The position numbers were made by a program, and so were the translations under genes. This document shows positions 1 to 6,805 of a stretch of 39,205 nucleotides of DNA, piece by piece. Each line of letters starts with the position of its first letter. Positions within the stretch are counted from its first letter, which is position 1. The notes under the pieces were generated by a model that searched no databases, had not been told where the DNA came from, and saw only the letters and a list, made by a program, of their open reading frames with translations. Source of the DNA: Albidovulum sp. (GTDB taxonomy: Bacteria > Pseudomonadota > Alphaproteobacteria > Rhodobacterales > Rhodobacteraceae); assembly GCA_030837785.1 (NCBI GenBank), contig JAUQYA010000054.1:1-39205 (forward strand). The letters are read 5' to 3'.

Positions 1-53
1 ATGGCGACGCAGGAGTTCGTGGTCCCGAGGTCGATACCGATGACTTTAGCCAT
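1..53 (-). CDS. dnaK: Chaperone DnaK (Hsp70), N-terminal fragment
   Basis: Only the first 17 codons lie in the window; the gene runs off the left edge. Read on the minus strand from the ATG at 53 the product begins MAKVIGIDLGTTNSCVA. This is the phosphate-1 loop (GIDLGTTNS) that opens the ATPase domain of DnaK and is nearly invariant in the family. A purine-rich ribosome site (AAGGAAAGG, about 62-70 on this strand) sits at normal spacing upstream, and an RpoH-type promoter lies about 100 bases upstream. DnaK is the cytoplasmic ATP-dependent Hsp70 chaperone that works with DnaJ and GrpE. The start is secure; nothing can be said about the rest of the protein. Confidence 0.95.
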   Translation of the reverse strand, partial: MAKVIGIDLGTTNSCVA

Positions 54-153
54 ATGTGTAACCTTTCCTTCGGCGATATGCTGGGGTCAGGTCCGAATGC
101 GGCCCCTGGCCCCGATCCCTTGACGACGGCCGGGTCGCCCGACCGGTTCGACG

Positions 154-185
154 GGTATATAAGGAGGGGTCCGGGGCGCTGCAAG
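154..185 (-). promoter_or_regulatory. RpoH (sigma-32)-type heat-shock promoter of dnaK
   Basis: On the minus strand CTTG (185-182) is followed by 18 bases and then CTTATATACC (163-154). The alphaproteobacterial RpoH consensus is CTTG, 17-18 bases, CYTATNTNNG. The match is complete except for the last G. It points toward dnaK and would leave a leader of roughly 90-100 bases before the dnaK ATG. Identification rests on motif match and position. Confidence 0.75.
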
Positions 186-217
186 CGTCCCGATCCGGCA
201 AACGACAGGGCAAATCC

Positions 218-874
218 GTGGAAAACCGCAAGGATTGTAGCCAACCCGCCCCGGCACCGGCGCCGATGCCGGAACCCGCAGCGACGATCTCCGGCGCGGC
301 ATTCCATCCGGGCTGGCTCGACGCCGCCGGGCAGGCCGCGCTGGTCGGGGATCTTCGCGCCGTGATCGCCGCGGCCCCGCTCTTCGCGCCGCTGACGCCC
401 TGGGGCAAGCCGATGTCCGTCAGGATGACTTCGGCCGGAAGATACGGCTGGTATTCCGACCGCCGCGGCTACCGCTATGTCGACCGCCATCCTGCCGGCA
501 CACCCTGGCCGCCGATCCCGGAGAGGGTTCTGGCGATCTGGCGAAGCCTTGTCAGCCTCGACCGGATGCCGGATTGCTGCCTTGTCAACTTCTACGGCGA
601 CGGCGCAAGGATGGGCCTTCACCAGGACCGCGACGAGGCCGATTTCGGCTGGCCGGTGCTCTCCGTCAGCCTCGGCGACGACGCGCGATTCCGCATTGGC
701 GGGACCGAGCGCGGCGGCAAGACCGAAAGCGTCTGGCTACGGTCGGGCGATGTGCTGATCCTCGGCGGGGCGGCGCGGCTCGCCTATCACGGCATCGACC
801 GTGTAGTGCCCGGCACCTCCGCGCTTCTGCCCAGGGGCGGCAGGGTCAACCTGACGCTCCGGGTGGTCGACTAG
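218..874 (+). CDS. alkB: AlkB-like 2-oxoglutarate/Fe(II) dioxygenase (alkylated nucleic-acid repair)
   Basis: The 218-residue protein carries the AlkB 2OG-Fe(II) oxygenase core. The iron ligands appear as H135-x-D137 (LHQDRDE) and H191 (AYHGIDR), and the 2-oxoglutarate-binding arginine is in the terminal RVNLTLR stretch (R209/R215). The NFYGDGARMGLHQD segment is typical of bacterial AlkB. The family removes methyl groups from 1-methyladenine and 3-methylcytosine in DNA or RNA by oxidative demethylation, releasing formaldehyde. The GTG at 218 is preceded by AGGG at 207-210; an ATG at codon 17 (266) is the alternative, because the first 20 residues are Ala/Pro-rich and not conserved. The gene is divergent from dnaK and its last 4 bases overlap the end of the convergent permease gene. 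Confidence 0.88.
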   Translation: MENRKDCSQPAPAPAPMPEPAATISGAAFHPGWLDAAGQAALVGDLRAVIAAAPLFAPLTPWGKPMSVRMTSAGRYGWYSDRRGYRYVDRHPAGTPWPPIPERVLAIWRSLVSLDRMPDCCLVNFYGDGARMGLHQDRDEADFGWPVLSVSLGDDARFRIGGTERGGKTESVWLRSGDVLILGGAARLAYHGIDRVVPGTSALLPRGGRVNLTLRVVD

Positions 875-1692
875 CGGCCCGCATACCAGCTCAGCGACGC
901 GTTCCTGCGCGCGTGGAACTCGCCGATCAGCCCGATCGCCAGAAGGACCAGGGTGACATAGACGGGGTAGGCGACCGACGAGTTGTGCGGGTTGTAGTTG
1001 ATGAACGCAAAGCCGCGCGTCTGGTCGATGATGTGGAACAGCGGGTTCCAGTCGAAGACCTTGAGCATCGTGTAGCTCAGCGTATTGGCGACGAACATCT
1101 TGCCCGAGGCGATCATGTTGGCGCGGCTGTAGATCGTCTGCGCAATGCCGCCGAGCGATGGCCACCAAGGCTTGACGGCCAGCACCACCATCCCGGTCGC
1201 CACGCCGTTCGCCCAGGCGAGGATCACCATGCCCATCGCGCCGACCGGATCGTCGATGGTGACCGGCGCGATGGCCACATGATAGCCGCCGAGAACCACG
1301 ATGATCGACAGGACCTGAAGATAGAGCGCGGCCAGGGCCGAAGACGCGATGGCGATCGCGGTGTTCATCGGCGCATGCAGCATCATCGCCGATGTCGGCC
1401 CCTCGGCGCCGACGACGGCAGCCATCGACCGCGTGTTCACCATGAACAGGAAGATGCCCGACATCAGGTAGACGATGAAATCGCCCCGGATCGCCGCCCC
1501 GCGCATCCCCAGCACGGTCATCATGATGAAGAAGACGGCAAGGAAGATGATCGTCTGCAGCACGTTGCTCAGAAGCCCGATCAGGGCATGGCGATGGTTC
1601 CGGCGGATCGAGCGCACGGTCGAATGATAGATGAGATCCAGGATCACATAGGCCGAATTCAGCCCGGATTTCCGTGTCTCGACCCTGAACAT
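871..1692 (-). CDS. ABC-2 type polysaccharide export permease (KpsM-like)
   Basis: This is a polytopic inner-membrane protein of 273 residues with about six hydrophobic helices and the ABC2_membrane architecture of capsule and polysaccharide exporters. The N-terminal part after the cytoplasmic start (LDLIYHSTVRSIRRNH) and the C-terminal segment with FDWNPLFHIIDQTRG are the conserved parts of KpsM/Wzm-type permeases. Such permeases pair with a KpsT/Wzt ATPase to move finished polymer across the inner membrane; no ATPase gene is in this window. I chose the ATG at 1692, which gives the usual KpsM length. A TTG at 1743 would add 17 residues, but the AAGG ahead of it is too close to act as a ribosome site. 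The neighbouring CMP-Kdo synthetase fits a Kdo-linked capsule. Confidence 0.82.
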   Translation of the reverse strand: MFRVETRKSGLNSAYVILDLIYHSTVRSIRRNHRHALIGLLSNVLQTIIFLAVFFIMMTVLGMRGAAIRGDFIVYLMSGIFLFMVNTRSMAAVVGAEGPTSAMMLHAPMNTAIAIASSALAALYLQVLSIIVVLGGYHVAIAPVTIDDPVGAMGMVILAWANGVATGMVVLAVKPWWPSLGGIAQTIYSRANMIASGKMFVANTLSYTMLKVFDWNPLFHIIDQTRGFAFINYNPHNSSVAYPVYVTLVLLAIGLIGEFHARRNASLSWYAGR

Positions 1693-1844
1693 GGCTACCG
1701 CCGCCTGCCGCTCCGCCCCTGCCGCGCGATTTTTCGCCGGCAAACCTTGCCGTTCGCTTGACGCGCGATCATAAGGTGAAGCGCCCCGCCGATCAACGCC
1801 GCCGCCATCCGCGCCCCGGCGTCAGACCGTTCAGGAGATTGCCC

Positions 1845-2639
1845 GTGGATTTCGACCATCTGACCCATGCCATGCGGCGCCTCGCGCTCGACGCCGGCGA
1901 CAGGATCATGCAGGTCTACAACGCCTCCGACTTCCAGGTGCGCGCCAAGTCGGACGCGAGCCCGGTGACCGAGGCCGACGAGGCCGCCGACGCGCTGATC
2001 TCCGAAGGGCTGGCCGAGGCCTTCCCGCAGATCCCGCTCGTGACCGAGGAACAGGCGGCGAGCCACGCGCAGGAGGTCTCCACCTTCCTCATCGTCGATC
2101 CGCTCGACGGCACCAAGGAATTCGTCCAGCGCCGCGGCGATTTCACGGTGAACATCGCCTATGTCGAGAACGGCGTGCCGCTCAGGGGTGTGGTCTATGC
2201 GCCGGCGAAGGACCGGCTCTTCTACACGCTCTCCGACGGAAGGTCGGTGGAGGAGGACGGCCCCTTCGACAGGGACGTGCCAGGGGTGCAGCGGCCGATC
2301 ACCGTCTCGGTCCCCGACAACCGCGCGCTGATGGTCGTGGCCTCCAAGTCGCACCGCGACCAGGCAACCGACGACTACATCGCCCGCTATGGCGTGCGCG
2401 ACATGACCAGCGCCGGGTCGAGCCTCAAGTTCTGTCTCGTCGCAACCGGCGAGGCAGACCTGTATCCGCGTCTCGGCCGGACGATGGAATGGGACACCGC
2501 CGCCGGCGACGCCGTGCTGCGCGGTGCGGGGGGCAAGGTGGTGCGCTTCGACGACCACACGCCCCTGACCTACGGCAAGACGGGCTTCGCGAACCCCTTC
2601 TTCATCGCCCATGCCCCCGGCGTTCTTCTGGTGAAATAG
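1845..2639 (+). CDS. cysQ: 3'(2'),5'-bisphosphate nucleotidase CysQ
   Basis: The 264-residue protein belongs to the inositol-monophosphatase-like, Li+-sensitive phosphatase family. Metal-binding motifs are in order: PVTEADEAAD near residue 40, TEE near 67-69, DPLDGTKEF at about 85-93 and WDTAAGDA at about 216-223. CysQ hydrolyses 3'-phosphoadenosine 5'-phosphate (PAP) to AMP and phosphate, removing the inhibitory by-product of PAPS-dependent sulfotransferases and PAPS reductase. The GTG at 1845 is chosen because AGGAG (1833-1837) precedes it at ideal spacing and the protein then starts VDFDHLTHAMRRLAL, at family length; further upstream the frame is open but unlike the family. Its stop overlaps the next start by one base, so the two are translationally coupled. 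Two sulfotransferase-like genes in the same window give it an obvious substrate source. Confidence 0.9.
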   Translation: MDFDHLTHAMRRLALDAGDRIMQVYNASDFQVRAKSDASPVTEADEAADALISEGLAEAFPQIPLVTEEQAASHAQEVSTFLIVDPLDGTKEFVQRRGDFTVNIAYVENGVPLRGVVYAPAKDRLFYTLSDGRSVEEDGPFDRDVPGVQRPITVSVPDNRALMVVASKSHRDQATDDYIARYGVRDMTSAGSSLKFCLVATGEADLYPRLGRTMEWDTAAGDAVLRGAGGKVVRFDDHTPLTYGKTGFANPFFIAHAPGVLLVK

Positions 2640-3439
2640 TGTCTGCCCTGATCGTCATTCCGGCCCGCTATGCCTCCACCCGCTACCCCGGCAAGCCGCT
2701 TGTCGCGCTCAGGGGCGCGGACGGGCAGGCGCGCACGCTGATCCGGCGCAGCTGGGAAGCCGCGATGGCGGTCACGTGCGCGACCCGCGTGGTCGTGGCC
2801 ACCGACGACGATCGCATCCGCACCGAGGCAGAGGGCTTCGGCGCCGAGGTGGTGATGACCTCCCCGGCCTGCCGCAACGGCACCGACCGCTGCGCCGAGG
2901 CGCATGCGGCGCTGGGGGGCGGCCACGACATCGTCGTCAACCTCCAGGGCGACGCGCCGCTCACGCCGCACTGGTTCGTGGAGGACCTGGTCGCGGGGCT
3001 CCGCGGCGATCCGGGCGCCGACATCGCGACCCCGGTCTTGCGCTGCGACGGCCGCGCGCTGAACGCCCTTCTCGCCGACCGCCGCGCCGGGCGTGTCGGT
3101 GGCACCACGGCCGTCTTCGGGGAAGGCCGCCGTGCGCTCTACTTCTCGAAGGAAGTCATCCCCTACACGGGCCGGACCTATGCCGACGACGAGACCACGC
3201 CGGTCTTCCACCATGTCGGCGTCTATGCCTTCCGCCCCGCCGCGCTTGCCGCATATCCGGGCTGGAAGGTCGGCCCCCTGGAGACGCTGGAGGGTCTCGA
3301 GCAGCTCCGCTTTCTCGAACAGGGCCGGCCGGTCCTCTGCGTCGAGGTCGAGGCGCGCGGCCGCCAGTTCTGGGAACTCAACAACCCCGAGGACGTGGCG
3401 CGAATCGAGGCCATGCTGGCCGAAATGGGCATGGCCTGA
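2639..3439 (+). CDS. kdsB: 3-deoxy-manno-octulosonate cytidylyltransferase (CMP-Kdo synthetase)
   Basis: The 266-residue nucleotidyltransferase activates Kdo with CTP to CMP-Kdo for LPS inner core or capsule. The N-terminal nucleotide-binding signature is VIPARYASTRYPGKPL (about residues 6-21). NGTDRCAEA and VVNLQGDAPLTPHWF (around 80-110) carry the metal-binding Asp. ALYFSKEVIPY and the FWELNNPEDVARIE end are also typical. The GTG start at 2639 shares its G with the cysQ stop and begins SALIVIPARY directly, so there is little room for another start. The GDAPLTP variant in place of the usual GDEPLI is a visible difference from E. coli KdsB, and this copy may be the capsule-type (KpsU-like) paralogue; that is inference from sequence and from the nearby KpsM-like permease. 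Confidence 0.88.
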   Translation: MSALIVIPARYASTRYPGKPLVALRGADGQARTLIRRSWEAAMAVTCATRVVVATDDDRIRTEAEGFGAEVVMTSPACRNGTDRCAEAHAALGGGHDIVVNLQGDAPLTPHWFVEDLVAGLRGDPGADIATPVLRCDGRALNALLADRRAGRVGGTTAVFGEGRRALYFSKEVIPYTGRTYADDETTPVFHHVGVYAFRPAALAAYPGWKVGPLETLEGLEQLRFLEQGRPVLCVEVEARGRQFWELNNPEDVARIEAMLAEMGMA

Positions 3440-3493
3440 GGACGCCGGCGGATGCCGGTCGCTGCCGGAACAGGGTGCGGAGGGGATTCGCCG

Positions 3494-3515
3494 CCGGCAG
3501 GGGCCGGATTGCCGG
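3494..3515 (+). terminator. Hairpin downstream of kdsB, possible terminator
   Basis: CCGGCA (3494-3499) and TGCCGG (3510-3515) form a 6-bp inverted repeat 55 bases after the kdsB stop. No run of T follows, so a rho-independent terminator is uncertain. The remaining bases up to galU at 3703 hold no gene that I can see; they become less GC-rich (3570-3620) and probably contain the galU promoter, which I cannot place. Confidence 0.3.
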
Positions 3516-3702
3516 TAATCCTGACTACAATCCGGCGGTTGTTGGGCATACCGTTGCCTAAGCGACGCAATTTTGGGCGAATTCCCCCCCAACAAATCAT
3601 GAAAACGTCGTATCCTGCTGTTACGGGGGGGCCCCGACACCTAGGATGTGGTGCGGGACGGGGCTATACGGTCGCACGACGACCGAAACGGATGGTGAAG
3701 TG

Positions 3703-4596
3703 ATGAAGCGCAAGGTGACGAAGGCCATTTTCCCTGTTGCCGGGCTCGGCACACGCTTTCTGCCAGCGACGAAATCAATTCCGAAGGAGATCATGACGCT
3801 GGTCGACCGGCCGTTGATCCAGTACGCCATCGACGAGGCGCGCGCCGCCGGCATCAAGGAATTCATCTTCGTGACCTCGCGCGGCAAGTCCGCGCTCGAG
3901 GACTATTTCGACGCCGCCCCGGTGGTCGAGGCCGAACTGCGCCGCAAGGGCAAGAAGGATCTTCTCGAACTTCTCAAGATGACCAACATGGAATCGGGTG
4001 CGATCGCCTATATCCGCCAGCAAAAGGCGCTTGGCCTCGGCCACGCCGTCTGGTGCGCCCGCCGCCTCATCGCCGACGAGCCCTTCGCGGTGATCCTGCC
4101 CGACGATGTCATCGCGGCCGAAAAGCCGTGCCTGCAACAGATGACCGAAGCCTATGCCGAAACCGGCGGCAACATCGTCGCGGCGATGGAAGTGCCGGCT
4201 GACAAGGCATCGTCCTACGGCGTGCTCGACATCCGCGAGGACATGGGCTCGCTCGTCTCGGTCAAGGGCATGGTCGAGAAGCCGAAGCCGCACGAGGCGC
4301 CGTCGAACCTCGCCGTCATCGGGCGCTACATCCTGACGCCGAAGATCATGGAGCACCTCAACGCCCGGAAATCCGGCGCGGGCGGTGAAATCCAGCTCAC
4401 CGACGCGATTGCGGCAGAGATCAAGGCATCGAACAACGTCTATGGCTTCCGCTTCCGTGGCCAGCGCTTCGACTGCGGATCGAAGGCCGGCTTCCTGCAA
4501 GCCACCGTCGCCTTCGGGCTGGCCCGCGACGACCTCTGCGACGAATTCGCGGCCTTCCTTCAGGAAATGGTCGGGCTTCGGAAGGCCGCCGAATAA
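3703..4596 (+). CDS. galU: UTP-glucose-1-phosphate uridylyltransferase
   Basis: The 297-residue sugar-nucleotidyltransferase makes UDP-glucose from UTP and glucose-1-phosphate, the precursor for UDP-galactose and many exopolysaccharides. The N-terminal FPVAGLGTRFLPATKS (about residues 10-25) is the nucleotide-binding loop with its activating Lys. SIPKEIMTLVDRPLIQYAID, VILPDDVIAAEKP and GMVEKPKPHEAPSNLAVIGR follow in the family order, and length is normal for bacterial GalU. The ATG at 3703 has GGTGAAG just upstream; an earlier in-frame ATG at 3646 is rejected because the 19 added residues look unlike the family. It is followed after 6 bases by galE, so the two almost certainly form one transcription unit providing UDP-Glc and UDP-Gal. 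Confidence 0.95.
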   Translation: MKRKVTKAIFPVAGLGTRFLPATKSIPKEIMTLVDRPLIQYAIDEARAAGIKEFIFVTSRGKSALEDYFDAAPVVEAELRRKGKKDLLELLKMTNMESGAIAYIRQQKALGLGHAVWCARRLIADEPFAVILPDDVIAAEKPCLQQMTEAYAETGGNIVAAMEVPADKASSYGVLDIREDMGSLVSVKGMVEKPKPHEAPSNLAVIGRYILTPKIMEHLNARKSGAGGEIQLTDAIAAEIKASNNVYGFRFRGQRFDCGSKAGFLQATVAFGLARDDLCDEFAAFLQEMVGLRKAAE

Positions 4597-4602
4597 GGCG
4601 CC

Positions 4603-5592
4603 ATGACGGAACGACATGTCCTCGTGACCGGCGGTGCGGGCTATATCGGCTCGCACGCCTGCAAGGCTCTCAGGGCTGCGGGCTATCTGCCCGTGACCTT
4701 CGACAACCTCGCCACCGGCTGGCGCGACGCGGTGAAGTTCGGACCTTTCGAGGAGGGCGACCTGGCCGACCGCACCCGGCTTGACGCGGTCTTCGCCCGT
4801 TGGCGCCCCGTCGCCGTGATGCACTTCGCCGCGATCAGCCTCGTCGGCGACGCGATGCGCGATCCGGGCAGCTACTGGCGCGTGAACGTGCTGGGTGCCC
4901 TCAACCTGATCGAGGCTGCCCTGGCGGCGGAGTGCCGCGATTTCGTCTTTTCCTCCACCTGCGCCACCTATGGCGATCAGGATGGCGTGGTGCTTGACGA
5001 GGACACGCCGCAGGCGCCGCTCAATGCCTACGGCAAGTCCAAGATGGCGATCGAGCAGATGCTTGGCGACTTCGGCGCGAGCCACGGGCTGAACGCGGTG
5101 ATCTTCCGCTACTTCAACGTCGCCGGCGCCGACCCCGACGGCGAGGTGGGGGAGTTCCACCGGCCGGAAACCCATTTGATCCCGCTGATGCTGGATGCGA
5201 TCGACGGGAAGCGGCCGGCCCTGACCGTGTTCGGCACCGACTATCCCACCCGCGACGGCACCTGCCTGCGCGACTACGTGCATGTCACGGACCTGGTGGA
5301 CGCCCATGTCGCCGGGCTGAAATGGCTCGAGGCCGGGCGGGGGTCCCGTGTCTTCTGCCTCGGCACCGGCCGGGGCTTCACGGTGCGCGAGGTGATCGAA
5401 CAGTCGCGGGCGGTCACCAACCGCGAAGTGCCGGTGATCTGGGGAGACCGGCGCGACGGCGATGCCGTGGCGCTGGTTTCGGGCAGCGAACGGGCGCGGC
5501 GCGACCTCGGCTGGCAGCCCGGGCGATCGGACATGGCGACGATGATCGCCGATGCCTGGCGCTGGCACCAGTCGGGCAACTACAACCGCTGA
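4603..5592 (+). CDS. galE: UDP-glucose 4-epimerase
   Basis: This is an extended short-chain dehydrogenase of 329 residues. The NAD-binding TGGAGYIGSH is at residues 9-18. The catalytic FSSTCATYG segment (S118/T119) and Y143-x-x-x-K147 (NAYGKSKM) follow, and RYFNVAGADPDGEVGE and RDGTCLRDYVHVTDL are GalE hallmarks. The enzyme interconverts UDP-glucose and UDP-galactose with tightly bound NAD. The start at 4603 overlaps nothing and lies 6 bases after galU, so the pair forms a UDP-sugar operon. A GGGCGGT hairpin follows the stop. Substrate could also be a UDP-sugar other than glucose (for example UDP-GlcNAc or UDP-xylose); sequence alone does not exclude that, but linkage to galU favours UDP-Glc/UDP-Gal. 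Confidence 0.93.
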   Translation: MTERHVLVTGGAGYIGSHACKALRAAGYLPVTFDNLATGWRDAVKFGPFEEGDLADRTRLDAVFARWRPVAVMHFAAISLVGDAMRDPGSYWRVNVLGALNLIEAALAAECRDFVFSSTCATYGDQDGVVLDEDTPQAPLNAYGKSKMAIEQMLGDFGASHGLNAVIFRYFNVAGADPDGEVGEFHRPETHLIPLMLDAIDGKRPALTVFGTDYPTRDGTCLRDYVHVTDLVDAHVAGLKWLEAGRGSRVFCLGTGRGFTVREVIEQSRAVTNREVPVIWGDRRDGDAVALVSGSERARRDLGWQPGRSDMATMIADAWRWHQSGNYNR

Positions 5593-5594
5593 CC

Positions 5595-5612
5595 GGGCGG
5601 TCGGAACCGCCC
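5595..5612 (+). terminator. Probable galU-galE terminator hairpin
   Basis: GGGCGGT (5595-5601), a four-base loop and ACCGCCC (5606-5612) form a perfect 7-bp stem beginning three bases after the galE stop. There is no clear T run, so termination may be weak or rho-assisted. The 180 bases that follow, up to 5794, hold no gene. Confidence 0.55.
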
Positions 5613-5794
5613 GTCCGGCGTCCCCTCCCCCAGCGACCCGGCGCCGCAACTCGCCCGTTTACGGCCTGTCACCGCCCCTGTATTCTCCACCGCCAAAGCC
5701 AAGGCATGGGGCGCGCGGTTGCCCGGCGCTACCGTATCTTGACAACGCGTGTGAATACCTGGCCGCCTGCCGGTCCGACTTTTGAAGGAACCTG

Positions 5795-6805
5795 ATGCGC
5801 CTTTGGGACCGCTACCGGCTGAGACTGCGGCGCAAGCGGCTCCGGTATCGGGCATTCCGCAAGCGGCGCGACCTGTCGGCGGTCATCGACCGCACGCAGG
5901 AATATGGCCGCGACGCGATCCTGCTCGTCGCGGTCCTGCGCAATGAACGCATCCGCCTGCCCTATTTCCTGCGCTACTACCGCGACCTCGGCGTCACCCA
6001 TTTCCTCATGGTCGACAACGCCTCGGACGACGGTTCGCGCGACTATCTCGCCGCGCAGCCGGACGTGTCGCTCTGGACCACGCGCGCAAGCTACCGGGCG
6101 TCGCGCTACGGGGCCGACTGGATCAACTGGCTTCTGATGCGCCACGGCGGCGGGCACTGGATTCTCGCCGTCGATATCGATGAGTTCTTCATCTACCCCT
6201 TCTGCGACACGCGCCCGATACGCGCCCTGACCGACTGGCTCGACGCTGGCGGGGTCCGCAGTTTTCCCGCGATGGTGCTCGACATGTATCCGAAGGGACC
6301 GGTCGACGCCGAGCCCTACCGGGAGGGCGGCAACCCGTTCGACATCGCGAACAATTTCGACGGCGGCAACTACATGATCGCGCGCAACGGCCTCTACGGG
6401 AACCTGTGGATCCAGGGCGGCCCCCGGGCGCGCACCATGTTCGCGGACCGGCCGCGCGAAGCACCGTCGCTGAACAAGGTCCCGCTGGTGAAATGGCATT
6501 GGTCCTACTGCTTCGTCAGTTCCACCCACATGCTGCTGCCGCGCGGGCTCAACCTCGTGTTCGACGAATGGGGGGGCGAAAAGGCGTCCGGCTGCCTCCT
6601 GCATGCCAAGTTCCTCTCGACCTTCAAGGCCAAGGTCGCCGAGGAACTGCAACGGCGCCAGCATTTCGCCGAAAGCCGGGAATACATCGCCTACGCCGAG
6701 ACGCTGCGGGACGATGCCGACATGTGGTGCAAGTGGTCGGAGAAATACATCAACTGGCGCCAGCTCGAGATTCTCGGGATCATGTCGAAGGGGGGATGGG
6801 CATGA
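5795..6805 (+). CDS. Glycosyltransferase family 2-type protein (Glyco_tranf_2_4-like)
   Basis: The 336-residue protein has a GT-A-type glycosyltransferase domain. LLVAVLRNERIRLPYFLRYY (about 43-62) and VDNASDDGS (73-81) are typical of the Glyco_tranf_2_4/GT92-like group, and LAVDIDEFF (about 125-132) supplies the DxD metal/nucleotide-sugar motif. The first 30 residues are very basic (RLRLRRKRLRYRAFRKRR), suggesting attachment to the cytoplasmic membrane face; no transmembrane helix is evident. Donor and acceptor are unknown. AAGGAA before the ATG at 5795 supports the start. Its stop overlaps the start of the next glycosyltransferase by 4 bases (ATGA), and the sulfotransferase follows, so the three genes are probably one operon assembling a surface glycan. 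Confidence 0.8.
   Translation: MRLWDRYRLRLRRKRLRYRAFRKRRDLSAVIDRTQEYGRDAILLVAVLRNERIRLPYFLRYYRDLGVTHFLMVDNASDDGSRDYLAAQPDVSLWTTRASYRASRYGADWINWLLMRHGGGHWILAVDIDEFFIYPFCDTRPIRALTDWLDAGGVRSFPAMVLDMYPKGPVDAEPYREGGNPFDIANNFDGGNYMIARNGLYGNLWIQGGPRARTMFADRPREAPSLNKVPLVKWHWSYCFVSSTHMLLPRGLNLVFDEWGGEKASGCLLHAKFLSTFKAKVAEELQRRQHFAESREYIAYAETLRDDADMWCKWSEKYINWRQLEILGIMSKGGWA

Noticed and set aside
1758..1763. TTGACG between the KpsM-like gene and cysQ
   Set aside because: No matching -10 at 16-18 bases; CATAAG is only six bases away.
3775..5649. Minus-strand frame of 624 codons opposite galU and galE
   Set aside because: Both sugar-nucleotide enzymes are complete on the plus strand.
5739..5744. Perfect TTGACA upstream of the GT2-type gene
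   Set aside because: The bases 16-18 downstream (around GCCGCC) bear no resemblance to a -10 element, so I do not call a promoter.
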